Of a stretch of 64,000 bases of DNA, positions 45,273-54,402 are shown piece by piece. Below the pieces are notes generated by a model. It was given only the letters and a program-made list of their open reading frames with translations, did no database searches and was not told where the DNA came from. How positions within the stretch are numbered: the stretch's first letter is position 1; each line of letters opens with the position of its first letter. The position numbers were made by a program, and so were the translations under genes. Source of the stretch: Pantoea cypripedii (GTDB lineage Bacteria; Pseudomonadota; Gammaproteobacteria; Enterobacterales; Enterobacteriaceae). The DNA is taken from the NCBI RefSeq assembly GCF_011395035.1, contig NZ_CP024768.1, positions 1,025,225-1,089,224 on the forward strand, in the 5' to 3' direction.

Positions 45273-45343
45273 GTAGCGGCGCAATTTATTGCGCAATTCC
45301 GTGTATTTTATCGGAAAAAACGCGCGATAAATCGCGCCGCTAC
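45273..45343. repeat. Palindromic intergenic repeat, copy 5 (full, divergent centre)
   Basis: Left arm GTAGCGGCGCAATTTATTGC and right arm GCGATAAATCGCGCCGCTAC flank a longer AT-rich centre than copies 2 and 3. It lies between convergent ybbP and purK. Confidence 0.9.
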
Positions 45344-45359
45344 GGGATAACCGATCCGG

Positions 45360-46424
45360 TTACAGCTTCTCTACCGCCCAGGCGATACCACTGGCGTACT
45401 CAGGCGGCAGCAAGGGCACCAGCGCGTTCAGCGCGTCAGCCAGTCGGGCCTGGTCGCTGTCGGTGAGATTCAGGTGGCCCACTTTACGTCCCGGACGCAC
45501 TTCTTTTTCGTACCAGTGCAGATGCACCAGCGGCTGATGCAGCCACGCCAGATTCACATCAGTACCGATCAGATTGACCATGACGGAAGGTGCGTATACC
45601 ACCGGCTGTGGCAGCGGCAAACCCAGTACGGCGCGTAAATGCAGCTCGAACTGGCTGATGGACGCACCATTCTGTGTCCAGTGCCCGCTATTGTGTACGC
45701 GCGGAGCCAGCTCGTTGATCAGCAGGCCCTGCGGCGTAACGAAACACTCCATCGCCATTACGCCCACGTAGTTCAGCTCATGCATGATGGCGCTGAGCAT
45801 CGCTTCGGCCTGTTGCTGCTGGGCGACATCCGCCTGCGGGAAGGCTACGCTGGTACGCAGAATGCCGTCCTGATGCAGGTTATGGGTGAGGGGATAGAAA
45901 ACGGTGCTGCCGTCCTGCCCACGTGCACCCACCAGTGAAACTTCGCCGCTGAAGTTGATGCCCTGTTCAACGATGCATTCACCGTAGCATTCATCCGGCA
46001 GGCTGTCGGTTTCATTGGCGCGCAGACGCCACTGACCACGTCCGTCATAACCACCGGTGCGGCGTTTGACGATGGCAAGTTCGCCCAGCGCACTGAACAC
46101 CTGCGGCCACTCGCCTTTATCCGCCAGCAACTGCCACGGCGCGGTGGCGAGGTTGAGCTGATCGAGCAGCTGTTTTTGCGTCAGGCGATCGGCCAGACGT
46201 GGGAATATATCGCGATTCACAAACGCCGGATGGCTTGCCAGTTCGCGCGTCAGCGCGGTTTCCGGCCAGCGTTCAATTTCGGCGGTGATAACGCTCTGCG
46301 CGATCGGCAGTGCAGACGGTTCGGCGTCCAGTCCCACCGGGTAAACAGCAATCCCCAGCGGTTCACCCGCCTGACGCAGCATCCGGCCTAGCTGACCATT
46401 TCCCAGTACGCAAACCGGCTTCAT
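45360..46424 (-). CDS. purK: N5-carboxyaminoimidazole ribonucleotide synthetase
   Basis: This 354-residue ATP-grasp enzyme converts AIR, ATP and bicarbonate to N5-CAIR in purine synthesis. It opens MKPVCVLGNGQLGRMLRQAG and has VKRRTGGYDGRGQW and the metal site LINELAPRVHNSGHWT. It overlaps purE by 4 bp. Confidence 0.97.
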   Translation of the reverse strand: MKPVCVLGNGQLGRMLRQAGEPLGIAVYPVGLDAEPSALPIAQSVITAEIERWPETALTRELASHPAFVNRDIFPRLADRLTQKQLLDQLNLATAPWQLLADKGEWPQVFSALGELAIVKRRTGGYDGRGQWRLRANETDSLPDECYGECIVEQGINFSGEVSLVGARGQDGSTVFYPLTHNLHQDGILRTSVAFPQADVAQQQQAEAMLSAIMHELNYVGVMAMECFVTPQGLLINELAPRVHNSGHWTQNGASISQFELHLRAVLGLPLPQPVVYAPSVMVNLIGTDVNLAWLHQPLVHLHWYEKEVRPGRKVGHLNLTDSDQARLADALNALVPLLPPEYASGIAWAVEKL

Positions 46425-46930
46425 GCATCCCCCCGCGGGTCCGGGTTGTTCAGCACTTCATCGGTCTGGGCCTGACGCCAGGTTGCCAGGCGAGTGGCCA
46501 GCGCGCTGTCGTGAATCGCCAGAATCTGTGCGGCCAGCAGTGCGGCGTTAGCGGCACCGGCTTTGCCGATTGCCAGCGTACCAACCGGGATACCACGCGG
46601 CATTTGCACGATGGAGTAAAGGCTATCAACCCCGCTCAACGCGGCGCTTTGTACCGGTACACCCAGTACCGGCACCAGGGTTTTGGCTGCCAGCATGCCC
46701 GGCAGATGTGCGGCACCGCCAGCACCGGCGATAATCACCTGAAAACCATTCTGTGCGGCGTTTTCGGCAAAGCTGAACAGTTTGTCCGGCGTGCGGTGAG
46801 CAGAGACCACTTCAACGTGGAAGGGGACATCCAGGCTGTTAAGAATTTCCTCGGCGAACTGCATGGTAGCCCAGTCACTTTTGGAACCCATGACGATGGC
46901 GATACGAGCCGGGGCGGCGTTGGATGACAT
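46421..46930 (-). CDS. purE: N5-carboxyaminoimidazole ribonucleotide mutase
   Basis: This 169-residue class I PurE has the motifs VMGSKSDWATM, SAHRTP and AGGAAHLPGM. It converts N5-CAIR to CAIR. It is first in purEK, downstream of a PurR box. Confidence 0.98.
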   Translation of the reverse strand: MSSNAAPARIAIVMGSKSDWATMQFAEEILNSLDVPFHVEVVSAHRTPDKLFSFAENAAQNGFQVIIAGAGGAAHLPGMLAAKTLVPVLGVPVQSAALSGVDSLYSIVQMPRGIPVGTLAIGKAGAANAALLAAQILAIHDSALATRLATWRQAQTDEVLNNPDPRGDA

Positions 46931-47015
46931 GCGGTCAACTCCTGTGAATATACAAACGAACCTGGCCGGGCGGGCAGGTGAAGAAGGGCACAGAGAATAG
47001 CATGAGATGGCAGCA

Positions 47016-47031
47016 AGGAAAACGGTTGCGT
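47016..47031 (-). promoter_or_regulatory. PurR operator of purEK
   Basis: On the minus strand ACGCAACCGTTTTCCT, an imperfect dyad about 85 bp upstream of purE, matches the E. coli purE operator as I recall it. Guanine/hypoxanthine-bound PurR would repress the operon. Confidence 0.92.
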
Positions 47032-47061
47032 GGCCGGAAAACGGGCAAGATTGCCCGTGAG

Positions 47062-47778
47062 TCAGAACGGAAATTCGATCAGCCTGACGCCATCGGCATC
47101 GACCTGAACCATCGATCCCTGTTGATGCCAGGCACCGAGCACCACGCGTTGTGCGTTTTCACCCTGCAAAACAATCTCATGGATAGCCGGGCGATGGGTA
47201 TGGCCGTGAATCAATAGCCGGACCTGCTGGCGCGTCATGGCCTCGATCACCGCCTGTTGATTGACATCCATAATGCTCAGCGATTTATGCTGATTGGCCT
47301 GTTTACTGTTGGCGCGCATTCTGGCGGCAATCCGCATGCGCAGACGCAGCGGTAAGGCGAGAAACAGCTTTTGCAGCCAGCGCTGATGCACTTTGGCGCG
47401 GAAACGCTGATAGCCTTCATCGTCGGTGCAGAGGGTGTCGCCGTGCATAATCAGCAGACGCTGACCGTACAAGGTTAACACCTGTTCTTCCGGCAGCAGC
47501 GTCATGCCGCTGGCGCGGGCAAAGCGCTGGCCGAGCAGGAAATCGCGGTTACCGTGAATAAAGTATTTCGGCACCGGCAACGCGTTGAGCGCGGCGGCGA
47601 TTTGCTGATGCAGCGGATTGGGATCGTCATCACCGATCCAGGCTTCAAACAGGTCGCCGAGGATGTAAAGCGCATCGCACAGATGCGCTTCACGCTGCAA
47701 AAAATGCAGAAAACCGGCAGTGATTGCCGGTTCGTCCTGACACAGATGAAGATCTGCGATAAACAGCGTGCGCGACAT
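47062..47778 (-). CDS. lpxH: UDP-2,3-diacylglucosamine diphosphatase LpxH
   Basis: This 238-residue calcineurin-like hydrolase has FIADLHLCQDE, LGDLFEAWIGDD, GNRDFLLG and HGHTHRPA, the dimetal ligands. It makes lipid X in lipid A synthesis. Its start overlaps the ppiB stop by one base. Confidence 0.97.
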   Translation of the reverse strand: MSRTLFIADLHLCQDEPAITAGFLHFLQREAHLCDALYILGDLFEAWIGDDDPNPLHQQIAAALNALPVPKYFIHGNRDFLLGQRFARASGMTLLPEEQVLTLYGQRLLIMHGDTLCTDDEGYQRFRAKVHQRWLQKLFLALPLRLRMRIAARMRANSKQANQHKSLSIMDVNQQAVIEAMTRQQVRLLIHGHTHRPAIHEIVLQGENAQRVVLGAWHQQGSMVQVDADGVRLIEFPF

Positions 47779-48272
47779 TACTCGCTAACGGTCACTTTCT
47801 GGATGATCACGTCATCTTTCGGCACATCCTGGTGCATGCCGCTGCGGCCAGTGGCTACCGCTTTGATTTTTTCGACCACGTCCATACCTTCAACCACTTC
47901 AGCAAACACGCAGTAACCCCAGCCCTGCAGGCTTTCGTCACGGAAGTTCAGGAAGTCGTTGTCGGCTACGTTGATGAAGAACTGCGCAGTGGCCGAGTGC
48001 GGGGCCTGAGTACGCGCCATCGCCAGGGTGCCACGGGTGTTTTTCAGACCGTTGTTGGCTTCGTTACGGATTTCTTCTTTGGTGGCTTTCTGTTTCATGC
48101 CAGGCTCAAAACCGCCGCCCTGGATCATAAAGCCATTGATGACACGGTGGAAAATGGTGTTGTCGTAGAAACCATCACGGCAGTAATCCAGGAAGTTCTT
48201 TACGGTTGCCGGCGCTTTATCATCGAAAGTTTTAATTACGATATCGCCATGGTTCGTCTGGAAAGTGACCAT
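47778..48272 (-). CDS. ppiB: Cytoplasmic peptidyl-prolyl isomerase B
   Basis: This 164-residue cyclophilin has FHRVINGFMIQGGGF with the catalytic Arg, MARTQAPHSATAQFFIN and WGYCVFAEVVEGMDVV. The start at 48272 matches E. coli; the adjacent ATG one codon earlier is possible. It is co-transcribed with lpxH. Confidence 0.97.
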   Translation of the reverse strand: MVTFQTNHGDIVIKTFDDKAPATVKNFLDYCRDGFYDNTIFHRVINGFMIQGGGFEPGMKQKATKEEIRNEANNGLKNTRGTLAMARTQAPHSATAQFFINVADNDFLNFRDESLQGWGYCVFAEVVEGMDVVEKIKAVATGRSGMHQDVPKDDVIIQKVTVSE

Positions 48273-48473
48273 CATTCTCGTCCTGTAAAGGTTGTCGTCG
48301 GTGTCGATAGCCGCGCATACAAAGCAGCGGGCCTTTTTGTAGACGCTCCTTATATCACAAATTGTGATGACGCGTCAGCAAGGTGGCGGCTGTTGCTAAG
48401 CTGGAAAAATACGGCACAATATGCAGCTAGCCGGAAATGGCCTTCTTCGCACACGTTTATACGGAACCTTTCA

Positions 48474-49859
48474 ATGTTAAAGATTTATAACACCCTGAGT
48501 CGACAGAAAGAGGAATTCAAACCCATCCATGCTGGCGAAATCGGCATGTACGTGTGCGGCATCACGGTGTACGACCTCTGTCATATCGGCCACGGACGTA
48601 CCTTCGTTGCGTTTGATGTGGTGGCGCGCTACCTGCGTTATGTCGGTTATACGCTGAAGTATGTGCGTAACATCACCGATATTGACGACAAAATTATCAA
48701 ACGTGCCAACGAAAATGGCGAAAGCATTGAAACCCTGACCAATCGTATGATCGGTGAAATGCACAAAGATTTCGCCGCGCTGGGTATCCTGCCGCCGAAT
48801 CTGGAACCGCGCGCCACGCGTCATATCGACGAGATTATCGAACTGGTTGGCCTGCTGATTGAGCGTGGTCATGCCTATGTAGCCGACAACGGCGACGTGA
48901 TGTTTGATGTTCTCAGCGACAAAGATTACGGTGCCCTGTCACGCCAGGATCTGGAGCAATTACAGGCCGGTGCGCGCGTGGAAGTGGCGGAAGTGAAGCG
49001 CAATCCGATGGATTTCGTGTTGTGGAAAATGTCCAAAGCGGATGAACCGGCATGGAGTTCACCCTGGGGCAATGGTCGTCCGGGCTGGCACATTGAATGT
49101 TCGGCGATGAACTGCAAACAACTGGGTACCCATTTCGATATTCACGGCGGCGGTTCTGATCTGATGTTCCCGCATCATGAAAACGAAGTGGCGCAGTCTA
49201 CCTGTGCGCATGACGGCCCGTATGTTAACTACTGGATGCACTCCGGCATGGTGATGGTTGATCGCGAGAAGATGTCAAAATCCCTCGGCAACTTCTTTAC
49301 CGTGCGTGATGTACTGCAACATTACGATGCGGAAACCGTGCGTTATTTCCTGATGTCGGGCCACTATCGCAGCCAGCTGAACTATGGCGAAGATAACCTT
49401 AATCAGGCACGTGCGGCGCTGGAGCGTCTCTATACTGCGCTGCGCCACACCGATGCCGCTGCTGTGGCGGCGGGTGGTGAAGAGTTCGAAACGCGTTTCC
49501 GTACCGCAATGGATGATGACTTCAACACGCCGGAAGCTTACTCGGTGCTGTTTGATATGGCGCGTGAAGTGAACCGTCTGAAAACGGAAGAAAAAGCGGC
49601 TGCCGATGCACTGGCGGCGAAACTGCGTCAGCTGGCGAATGTGCTGGGCATTCTGCAGCAGGACCCGGAGCAGTTCCTGCAAAGCGGTGCTCAGGCCAAC
49701 GATGATGAAGTGGCGGAGATTGAAGCGCTGATCAAGATGCGCAACGATGCGCGTAAAGCGAAAGACTGGGCGCAGGCTGATGTCGCGCGCGACAAGCTGA
49801 ATGCGTTGGGGATCGTGCTGGAAGATGGTCCGCAGGGCACGACATGGCGTCGTAAGTAA
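48474..49859 (+). CDS. cysS: Cysteinyl-tRNA synthetase
   Basis: This 461-residue class I synthetase has the HIGH box in CGITVYDLCHIGHGR, KMSKS in REKMSKSLGN, and zinc ligands including CSAMNCKQLG and the His pair in FPHHENE. It equals the E. coli length. The start at 48474 gives MLKIYNTLSRQKE. It is divergent from ppiB, separated by about 200 bp without a gene. Confidence 0.98.
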   Translation: MLKIYNTLSRQKEEFKPIHAGEIGMYVCGITVYDLCHIGHGRTFVAFDVVARYLRYVGYTLKYVRNITDIDDKIIKRANENGESIETLTNRMIGEMHKDFAALGILPPNLEPRATRHIDEIIELVGLLIERGHAYVADNGDVMFDVLSDKDYGALSRQDLEQLQAGARVEVAEVKRNPMDFVLWKMSKADEPAWSSPWGNGRPGWHIECSAMNCKQLGTHFDIHGGGSDLMFPHHENEVAQSTCAHDGPYVNYWMHSGMVMVDREKMSKSLGNFFTVRDVLQHYDAETVRYFLMSGHYRSQLNYGEDNLNQARAALERLYTALRHTDAAAVAAGGEEFETRFRTAMDDDFNTPEAYSVLFDMAREVNRLKTEEKAAADALAAKLRQLANVLGILQQDPEQFLQSGAQANDDEVAEIEALIKMRNDARKAKDWAQADVARDKLNALGIVLEDGPQGTTWRRK

Positions 49860-49864
49860 TTAAC

Positions 49865-49888
49865 AAGGGCGAACTTCGGTTCGCCCTT
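49865..49888. terminator. Bidirectional terminator between cysS and ybcJ
   Basis: AAGGGCGAAC, tetraloop TTCG, GTTCGCCCTT form a perfect 10-bp stem with T-rich sequence on both sides, between convergent genes. Confidence 0.82.
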
Positions 49889-49893
49889 ATTGT

Positions 49894-50106
49894 TTATGCC
49901 ACAACGGTAATGCGTTGACCGGCAAATTCCACTGTCTGACCCGCGAAAATCTTACAGCGTTTACGTGTTTCCACTGCGCCATCAACGCGCACTTCACCTT
50001 CGTCGATTACCGCTTTGGCCTGAGCGCCACTCTCCACCCAGCCTTCAAGTTTCAGCAGATCGCACAGATCAACATGGGGGTGTTTACCCAGAGAAAAACT
50101 TGCCAT
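49894..50106 (-). CDS. ybcJ: S4-domain RNA-binding protein YbcJ
   Basis: This 70-residue S4-like protein, VDLCDLLKLEGWVESGAQAKAVIDEGEVRVDGAVETRKRCKI, resembles E. coli YbcJ. Its start overlaps the folD stop by one base, so the pair is coupled. Confidence 0.94.
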   Translation of the reverse strand: MASFSLGKHPHVDLCDLLKLEGWVESGAQAKAVIDEGEVRVDGAVETRKRCKIFAGQTVEFAGQRITVVA

Positions 50107-50972
50107 TATGCGTTCTCCTCATCATGGTACTCTTCGCACGCCTGCAGCGTGTTCTGAATCAGGGTGGCGACCGTCATCGGGCCAACACCACCTGGCACTG
50201 GCGTGATGTAGGAAGCGCGTTCTGCAGCGGCAGCGTAATCCACATCACCGACAACTTTACCGCTTTCCAGACGGTTGATGCCCACATCGATCACAATCGC
50301 GCCCGGTTTGATCCAGTCACCCGGAATAAAGTTTGGTTTACCGACGGCAACGATCAGCAGGTCAGCGTGCTCAATGTGGTGACGCAGATCTTTGGTGAAG
50401 CGATGGGTGACGGTGGTGGTGCAACCCGCCAGCAGCAACTCCATGCTCATTGGACGGCCGACGATATTGGATGCGCCGACCACAACGGCGTTCAGGCCGT
50501 AAGTATCGATGTTGTAGCGTTCCAGCAGCGTCACGATACCGCGCGGGGTGCAGGGACGCAGTTTCGGTGCGCGCTGGCACAGGCGACCGACGTTATACGG
50601 ATGGAAGCCATCGACGTCTTTGTCCGGCACGATACGTTCCAGCACTTTGACGTTATCAATACCCGCCGGTAGCGGCAGCTGCACCAGAATGCCATCGATC
50701 TCATGATCGTTATTCAGGGCATCGATTAAATCCAGCAGATCGGCTTCGCTGGTGGTGGCAGGCAAATCATATGAACGGGATATGAAGCCCACTTCTTCAC
50801 AGGCGCGACGTTTGCTGGCGACATAGATCTGTGAAGCGGGGTTTTCACCCACCAGAACGACTGCCAGGCCCGGCGCGCGTTTTCCAGCGGCCAGACGCTG
50901 CTGCACTTTTTCCGCAACCTCAAGGCGCACCTGCTGCGCAATCGTTTTACCGTCAATAATTTTTGCTGCCAT
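50106..50972 (-). CDS. folD: Methylenetetrahydrofolate dehydrogenase/cyclohydrolase
   Basis: This 288-residue bifunctional enzyme interconverts 5,10-methylene- and 10-formyl-THF. YVASKRRACEEVG carries the catalytic Lys, and QLPLPAG, GASNIVGRPM and VDVGINR the nucleotide site. The start at 50972 gives MAAKIIDGKTIAQQ; 36 further in-frame residues have no homology. Confidence 0.97.
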   Translation of the reverse strand: MAAKIIDGKTIAQQVRLEVAEKVQQRLAAGKRAPGLAVVLVGENPASQIYVASKRRACEEVGFISRSYDLPATTSEADLLDLIDALNNDHEIDGILVQLPLPAGIDNVKVLERIVPDKDVDGFHPYNVGRLCQRAPKLRPCTPRGIVTLLERYNIDTYGLNAVVVGASNIVGRPMSMELLLAGCTTTVTHRFTKDLRHHIEHADLLIVAVGKPNFIPGDWIKPGAIVIDVGINRLESGKVVGDVDYAAAAERASYITPVPGGVGPMTVATLIQNTLQACEEYHDEENA

Positions 50973-51137
50973 CAGAGAGGAAATCCACTGTGTAATGTTG
51001 AATCGGGGAAAGGCGCCTATTCTGTCAGAAGCGCGCCGCGCTGTCAGGCACAGATTGATCCTGAGGTCTGCTTTTGTCACTTCAGATCGTCAGCGTTAAC
51101 CCTTATCATGCCCGGCAATGAATTTAGTGGAATGCAT

Positions 51138-51638
51138 ATGATCTGGTTAATCCTTGCGACTTTAGTGGTGGTGTTTGTGGTGGGTTTCCGCCTGCTGACT
51201 GCCGGTTCACGCCATGCTGCACAGGCGCTCAGTAAACGGCTGCAACTGCCCCCGGTCCATGTGGAATCGATGCTGTCGCTGATGGGTAAAGAGGCGGCAA
51301 AGGAATTTACTGACTACATCACCGGTGACAACGAAAGCCATCTGCAAAATGCCGCAGCGGTGCTGCTGATCTGGCAGGTGTTTATCGTCGATAGCGGGGA
51401 CGCGAATATGCAGCGCTGGCACCAGATTTTGCTGCGTGCACATTTTTCTCCGGTGATCACGCAGCAGCAACTGTTGCTGGCGATGGGTTTTCTGCGCGAG
51501 CTGGAACCGGACAGGCAGGAGATGAATGCCCTGCGTGAACGATTTAATGGCGGTTTTGCCCAGGGGATTGAACTGGAAGGTGAGGCAAAAGAAGAAACAA
51601 ATCTAATCTCACTGAGCGAATATCGCAATCGTCATTGA
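51138..51638 (+). CDS. DUF1198 membrane-anchored protein (YicN-like)
   Basis: This 166-residue protein opens MIWLILATLVVVFVVGFRLLT, a single N-terminal membrane helix, then a cytoplasmic helical domain with ESHLQNAAAVLLIWQVFIVD and LLAMGFLRELEPDRQEMNAL. The pattern matches the DUF1198 family of E. coli YicN; function is unknown. An ATG two codons earlier is possible. A degenerate second copy lies at 54403-54535, downstream of the neighbouring operon. Confidence 0.87.
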   Translation: MIWLILATLVVVFVVGFRLLTAGSRHAAQALSKRLQLPPVHVESMLSLMGKEAAKEFTDYITGDNESHLQNAAAVLLIWQVFIVDSGDANMQRWHQILLRAHFSPVITQQQLLLAMGFLRELEPDRQEMNALRERFNGGFAQGIELEGEAKEETNLISLSEYRNRH

Positions 51639-51667
51639 GGGGCGATGGGTTAGCGGACGCAAAAAAA

Positions 51668-51700
51668 TGCCCCCGGCTGGTAACAGACGGGGGCATTTTT
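51668..51700. terminator. Bidirectional terminator between DUF1198 gene and serC paralogue
   Basis: TGCCCCCG/CGGGGGCA arms flank a 12-base loop, with A-run before and T-run after, so it can stop transcripts from both convergent genes. Confidence 0.88.
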
Positions 51701-51717
51701 ATTGCTGACACCGATGA

Positions 51718-52818
51718 TTATTTGCGGTTTTTACGCATGAAATCATCCATAAAGTTGGTCAGTTTTTCAGCCGCAGGCAGTGACAGTGCATTATAGATAG
51801 ATGCACGGATACCTCCGATGGCGCGATGGCCTGCCAGGCCTGAGAAGCCTGCTTCATGGCTTTCAGCCAGGAATTTTTTCACCAGCGTTTCATCAGGCAG
51901 TTTAAACGCGACATTCATTTGTGAGCGGTCTTCGACGCTGCTCCAGCCATTGTAGAAACCATCACTGTTATCCAGCATGGCGTACAGCAACTCAGCTTTA
52001 TGGCGGTTGGTTCGCGCCATATTTTCCAGACCACCAACATCATTAAGTAACCAGCGGGTGACCAGCAGTACAACGTAAATTGCAAACACCGGGGGGGTGT
52101 TGAGATTGGAATGTGATTCCACCTGACGGCGGTAGTTGAGGAACGAGGGCAGCTCCTCAGAAGAGGCTTTTACCACGGTGTCATGTACCAGCACGATGGT
52201 GACGCCTGCCGGACCGATGTTTTTCTGGGCATGGGCGTAAATCACCGAGAATTTATTGGCATCGCAAGGTTTTGACAGGAAATCAGAGGACATATCGCAA
52301 ACACGCGGAACATCATCGCGGCCCAGTATGCGCTGGAATTGCAGCCCTTCAACCGTCTCGTTCGACACATAATGCAGATAAGGTGCGTCCGGTGAAAAAT
52401 CGAGTTCATCATCAGCGGGCAGGCGGTTAAATCCGCAAGATTCACCGCTCCAGAGCACTTTAACCGGGCCTTCGCGGCGAGCTTCAGTGACAACCTTACT
52501 GCTCCAGTAACCGGTATCAAGATATTCAGCGGCGTGTTTCTGACCACGCAGTAGTGTCATCGGCACCATAGAGAACTGCTGCGTGGCACCGCCTTGCAGG
52601 AACAAGATGTGGAAATCTTTCGACAGTCCCAGCAGGGTGCGAATGTTGTTTTCAGTTTCTTCAACAACTGCAGCAAACCAGTCAGAACGATGGCTGATAC
52701 CGAGGATGGACAGGCCAACTTCTGGCACTTCTTTTATTGCAGCTTCAACCTGTGCGAGAACCGTTTCCGGTAATGCCCCAGGGCCACCGGAGAAATTCAG
52801 GGCGTTACGTGAAATCAT
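51718..52818 (-). CDS. Phosphoserine aminotransferase paralogue (SerC-like)
   Basis: This 366-residue PLP fold-type I aminotransferase has the PLP lysine in YAHAQKNIGPAGVTIV, SGGPGALPE at the N-terminus, ISHRS, and GLAGHRAIGGIRASIYNAL at the C-terminus. It is SerC-like over its full length, but the main serC normally sits beside aroA, not here. It overlaps nothing but starts 2 bp after the ATP-grasp gene's stop, with its ribosome site AAAGGAC inside that gene. It may supply an amino acid (for example serine-type or phosphonate-type) to the partner ligase; substrate is unknown. Confidence 0.88.
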   Translation of the reverse strand: MISRNALNFSGGPGALPETVLAQVEAAIKEVPEVGLSILGISHRSDWFAAVVEETENNIRTLLGLSKDFHILFLQGGATQQFSMVPMTLLRGQKHAAEYLDTGYWSSKVVTEARREGPVKVLWSGESCGFNRLPADDELDFSPDAPYLHYVSNETVEGLQFQRILGRDDVPRVCDMSSDFLSKPCDANKFSVIYAHAQKNIGPAGVTIVLVHDTVVKASSEELPSFLNYRRQVESHSNLNTPPVFAIYVVLLVTRWLLNDVGGLENMARTNRHKAELLYAMLDNSDGFYNGWSSVEDRSQMNVAFKLPDETLVKKFLAESHEAGFSGLAGHRAIGGIRASIYNALSLPAAEKLTNFMDDFMRKNRK

Positions 52819-52820
52819 GT

Positions 52821-54104
52821 TTATTTTTGTCCTTTTAACGCATCATCAGATGTGTCGGTGTGCGCAAAGGCACGGGATAACAGCAAATCGCGGCATGCTG
52901 TTTTAACTTTGTTCATGTGGATTTGTTTATGCGGGAACATCTCTTCCAGATCCATTGCATGGACGACCATTGCCGGGTCAATTTCAAACACCAGCAGTGT
53001 GCCTTCCGGTGTTTCACTGCAATCAATTCCCAGATAATCGAGCTGCGTGGTGTCGTAAATCGCTTTCAGCGCCTGCTGGTGACGGTCTGCAAAATCCTGG
53101 AAGTGATCGAGAAAAGCCGCTTCTTCTTCACGTTTTTGCGGATCTTCGTACATGGACGCATTGACGTAATGCACCATCCAGTGTGATGAAATCGCCATGT
53201 GGCAGGCATAAGGCACACCGTCGATCAGCGAAATACGGTACTTGCGGAACTGACCATCTTCATTGCTGTAATCAATAAAACGAGACAGGAAATAGTCTTC
53301 AACCTTAACGCGCGTCAGATATCCGGCCAGTTCGTCCTGGCTGGTTATTTTCTCCAGACCATGACCGCCATGTGACCCTGCCGGGCGCAGGATCACCGGG
53401 AAGTCACTGTCGGGCAGGGCATCGCGCAGTGTCATTTTTCCGGCAGCAACTGCGGCCAGTGTTGAAAATGTCACCGGATGTGCCTGCGCGATGGTTAAAC
53501 CTGGTTTGTTCTGCAACATCCTGCTGGCTGTATGGCGCTCAGAACTCGGAATGTGTTGCGGTGCATTGATCACCGGTACCGGCCACTGATTTGCGATGCT
53601 TTCAAGCTGTTGCAGCAGGAACAGATTTTCGGTGGTGGCACTGATGCCAATCATCAGTAGATCGTGTTCAGGGATCGGGGATTCAAACGGGGCTTCTGGC
53701 GTAATGTAGTAATAAATCAGCTCGATATCGCTGTTTTCCAGCAGGCAGTCGAGGGGGACATTGACGGAAAGCGTGCCGGGAACCATCAGCATCAGTAAAC
53801 GCAGCCTGGCTGGTTGTTGCGCAGCCCTGAGGGTGTAAACCTGTTGCATCGCCAGGGCCTGATTCTGAATCGTCAGTCCCAGGTCAGTGCATTGCAGGCA
53901 CTGCATGACGGTGGAAAGATTCATCCACAATACCGCGTCATCAGGACTTTTCTCAGCGCGCTTGACCAGTTCCTGTGCGATCTGAGTACATTCATCGCCC
54001 GCAATACTCATGCGTAAAAACGGTGCCAGCCCAAGGAACTGTGTCGCGTCAAAAGCCCTGGGCGTTGAGTTGTGGTCCGGAGAGAGGGGGGATAGTGTTT
54101 GCAA
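52821..54104 (-). CDS. ATP-grasp ligase with N-terminal TPR-like region
   Basis: This is a protein of up to 427 residues. A helical TPR-like region (about 35-95), a Rossmann-like middle (LLMIGISATTENLFLL) and an ATP-grasp domain follow: nucleotide lysine/glycine region FPVILRPAGSHGGHGLEKI and acidic metal motif VFEIDPAMVVHAMD near the C-terminus. Such enzymes join carboxylates to amines through acyl-phosphates. The start is uncertain: TTG at 54104 keeps a conserved-looking FLGLAPFLRMSIAGDE segment; ATG at 54011 would remove it. It is first in the operon with the SerC paralogue. Confidence 0.75.
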   Translation of the reverse strand: MQTLSPLSPDHNSTPRAFDATQFLGLAPFLRMSIAGDECTQIAQELVKRAEKSPDDAVLWMNLSTVMQCLQCTDLGLTIQNQALAMQQVYTLRAAQQPARLRLLMLMVPGTLSVNVPLDCLLENSDIELIYYYITPEAPFESPIPEHDLLMIGISATTENLFLLQQLESIANQWPVPVINAPQHIPSSERHTASRMLQNKPGLTIAQAHPVTFSTLAAVAAGKMTLRDALPDSDFPVILRPAGSHGGHGLEKITSQDELAGYLTRVKVEDYFLSRFIDYSNEDGQFRKYRISLIDGVPYACHMAISSHWMVHYVNASMYEDPQKREEEAAFLDHFQDFADRHQQALKAIYDTTQLDYLGIDCSETPEGTLLVFEIDPAMVVHAMDLEEMFPHKQIHMNKVKTACRDLLLSRAFAHTDTSDDALKGQK

Positions 54105-54402
54105 ATGAAGTCGTCTCTTTTGGCCGTAGGGTGCATCGAATACTGCATCGGTTTCTGTCCGTAGGATAACGAATCAGAGAGGGCTCCAATCGCCAGAAAA
54201 TCGCTAAATTATTCGTCGACTAATACTGATTAAGGTTTTTTTACCTGTCTTAAACAGGTTGGATATATCTGAACGAAAAAATTAATGTTGGTATGCTTCT
54301 GGCTGATAAAAAAGAAAAAGGCAGCCTCAGTGGCAGCCCGCGTTCAGACATTACTTTCTTTTCTGCCCGTCATCATCACATCTGGCATTGTTATCGCGAT
54401 GC

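Noticed and set aside
54243..54259. Palindrome ACCTGT-CTTAA-ACAGGT as a terminator
   Set aside because: The T-run precedes rather than follows the hairpin on the plus strand, and an A-run follows on the minus strand. It could be an operator, but there is no supporting evidence.
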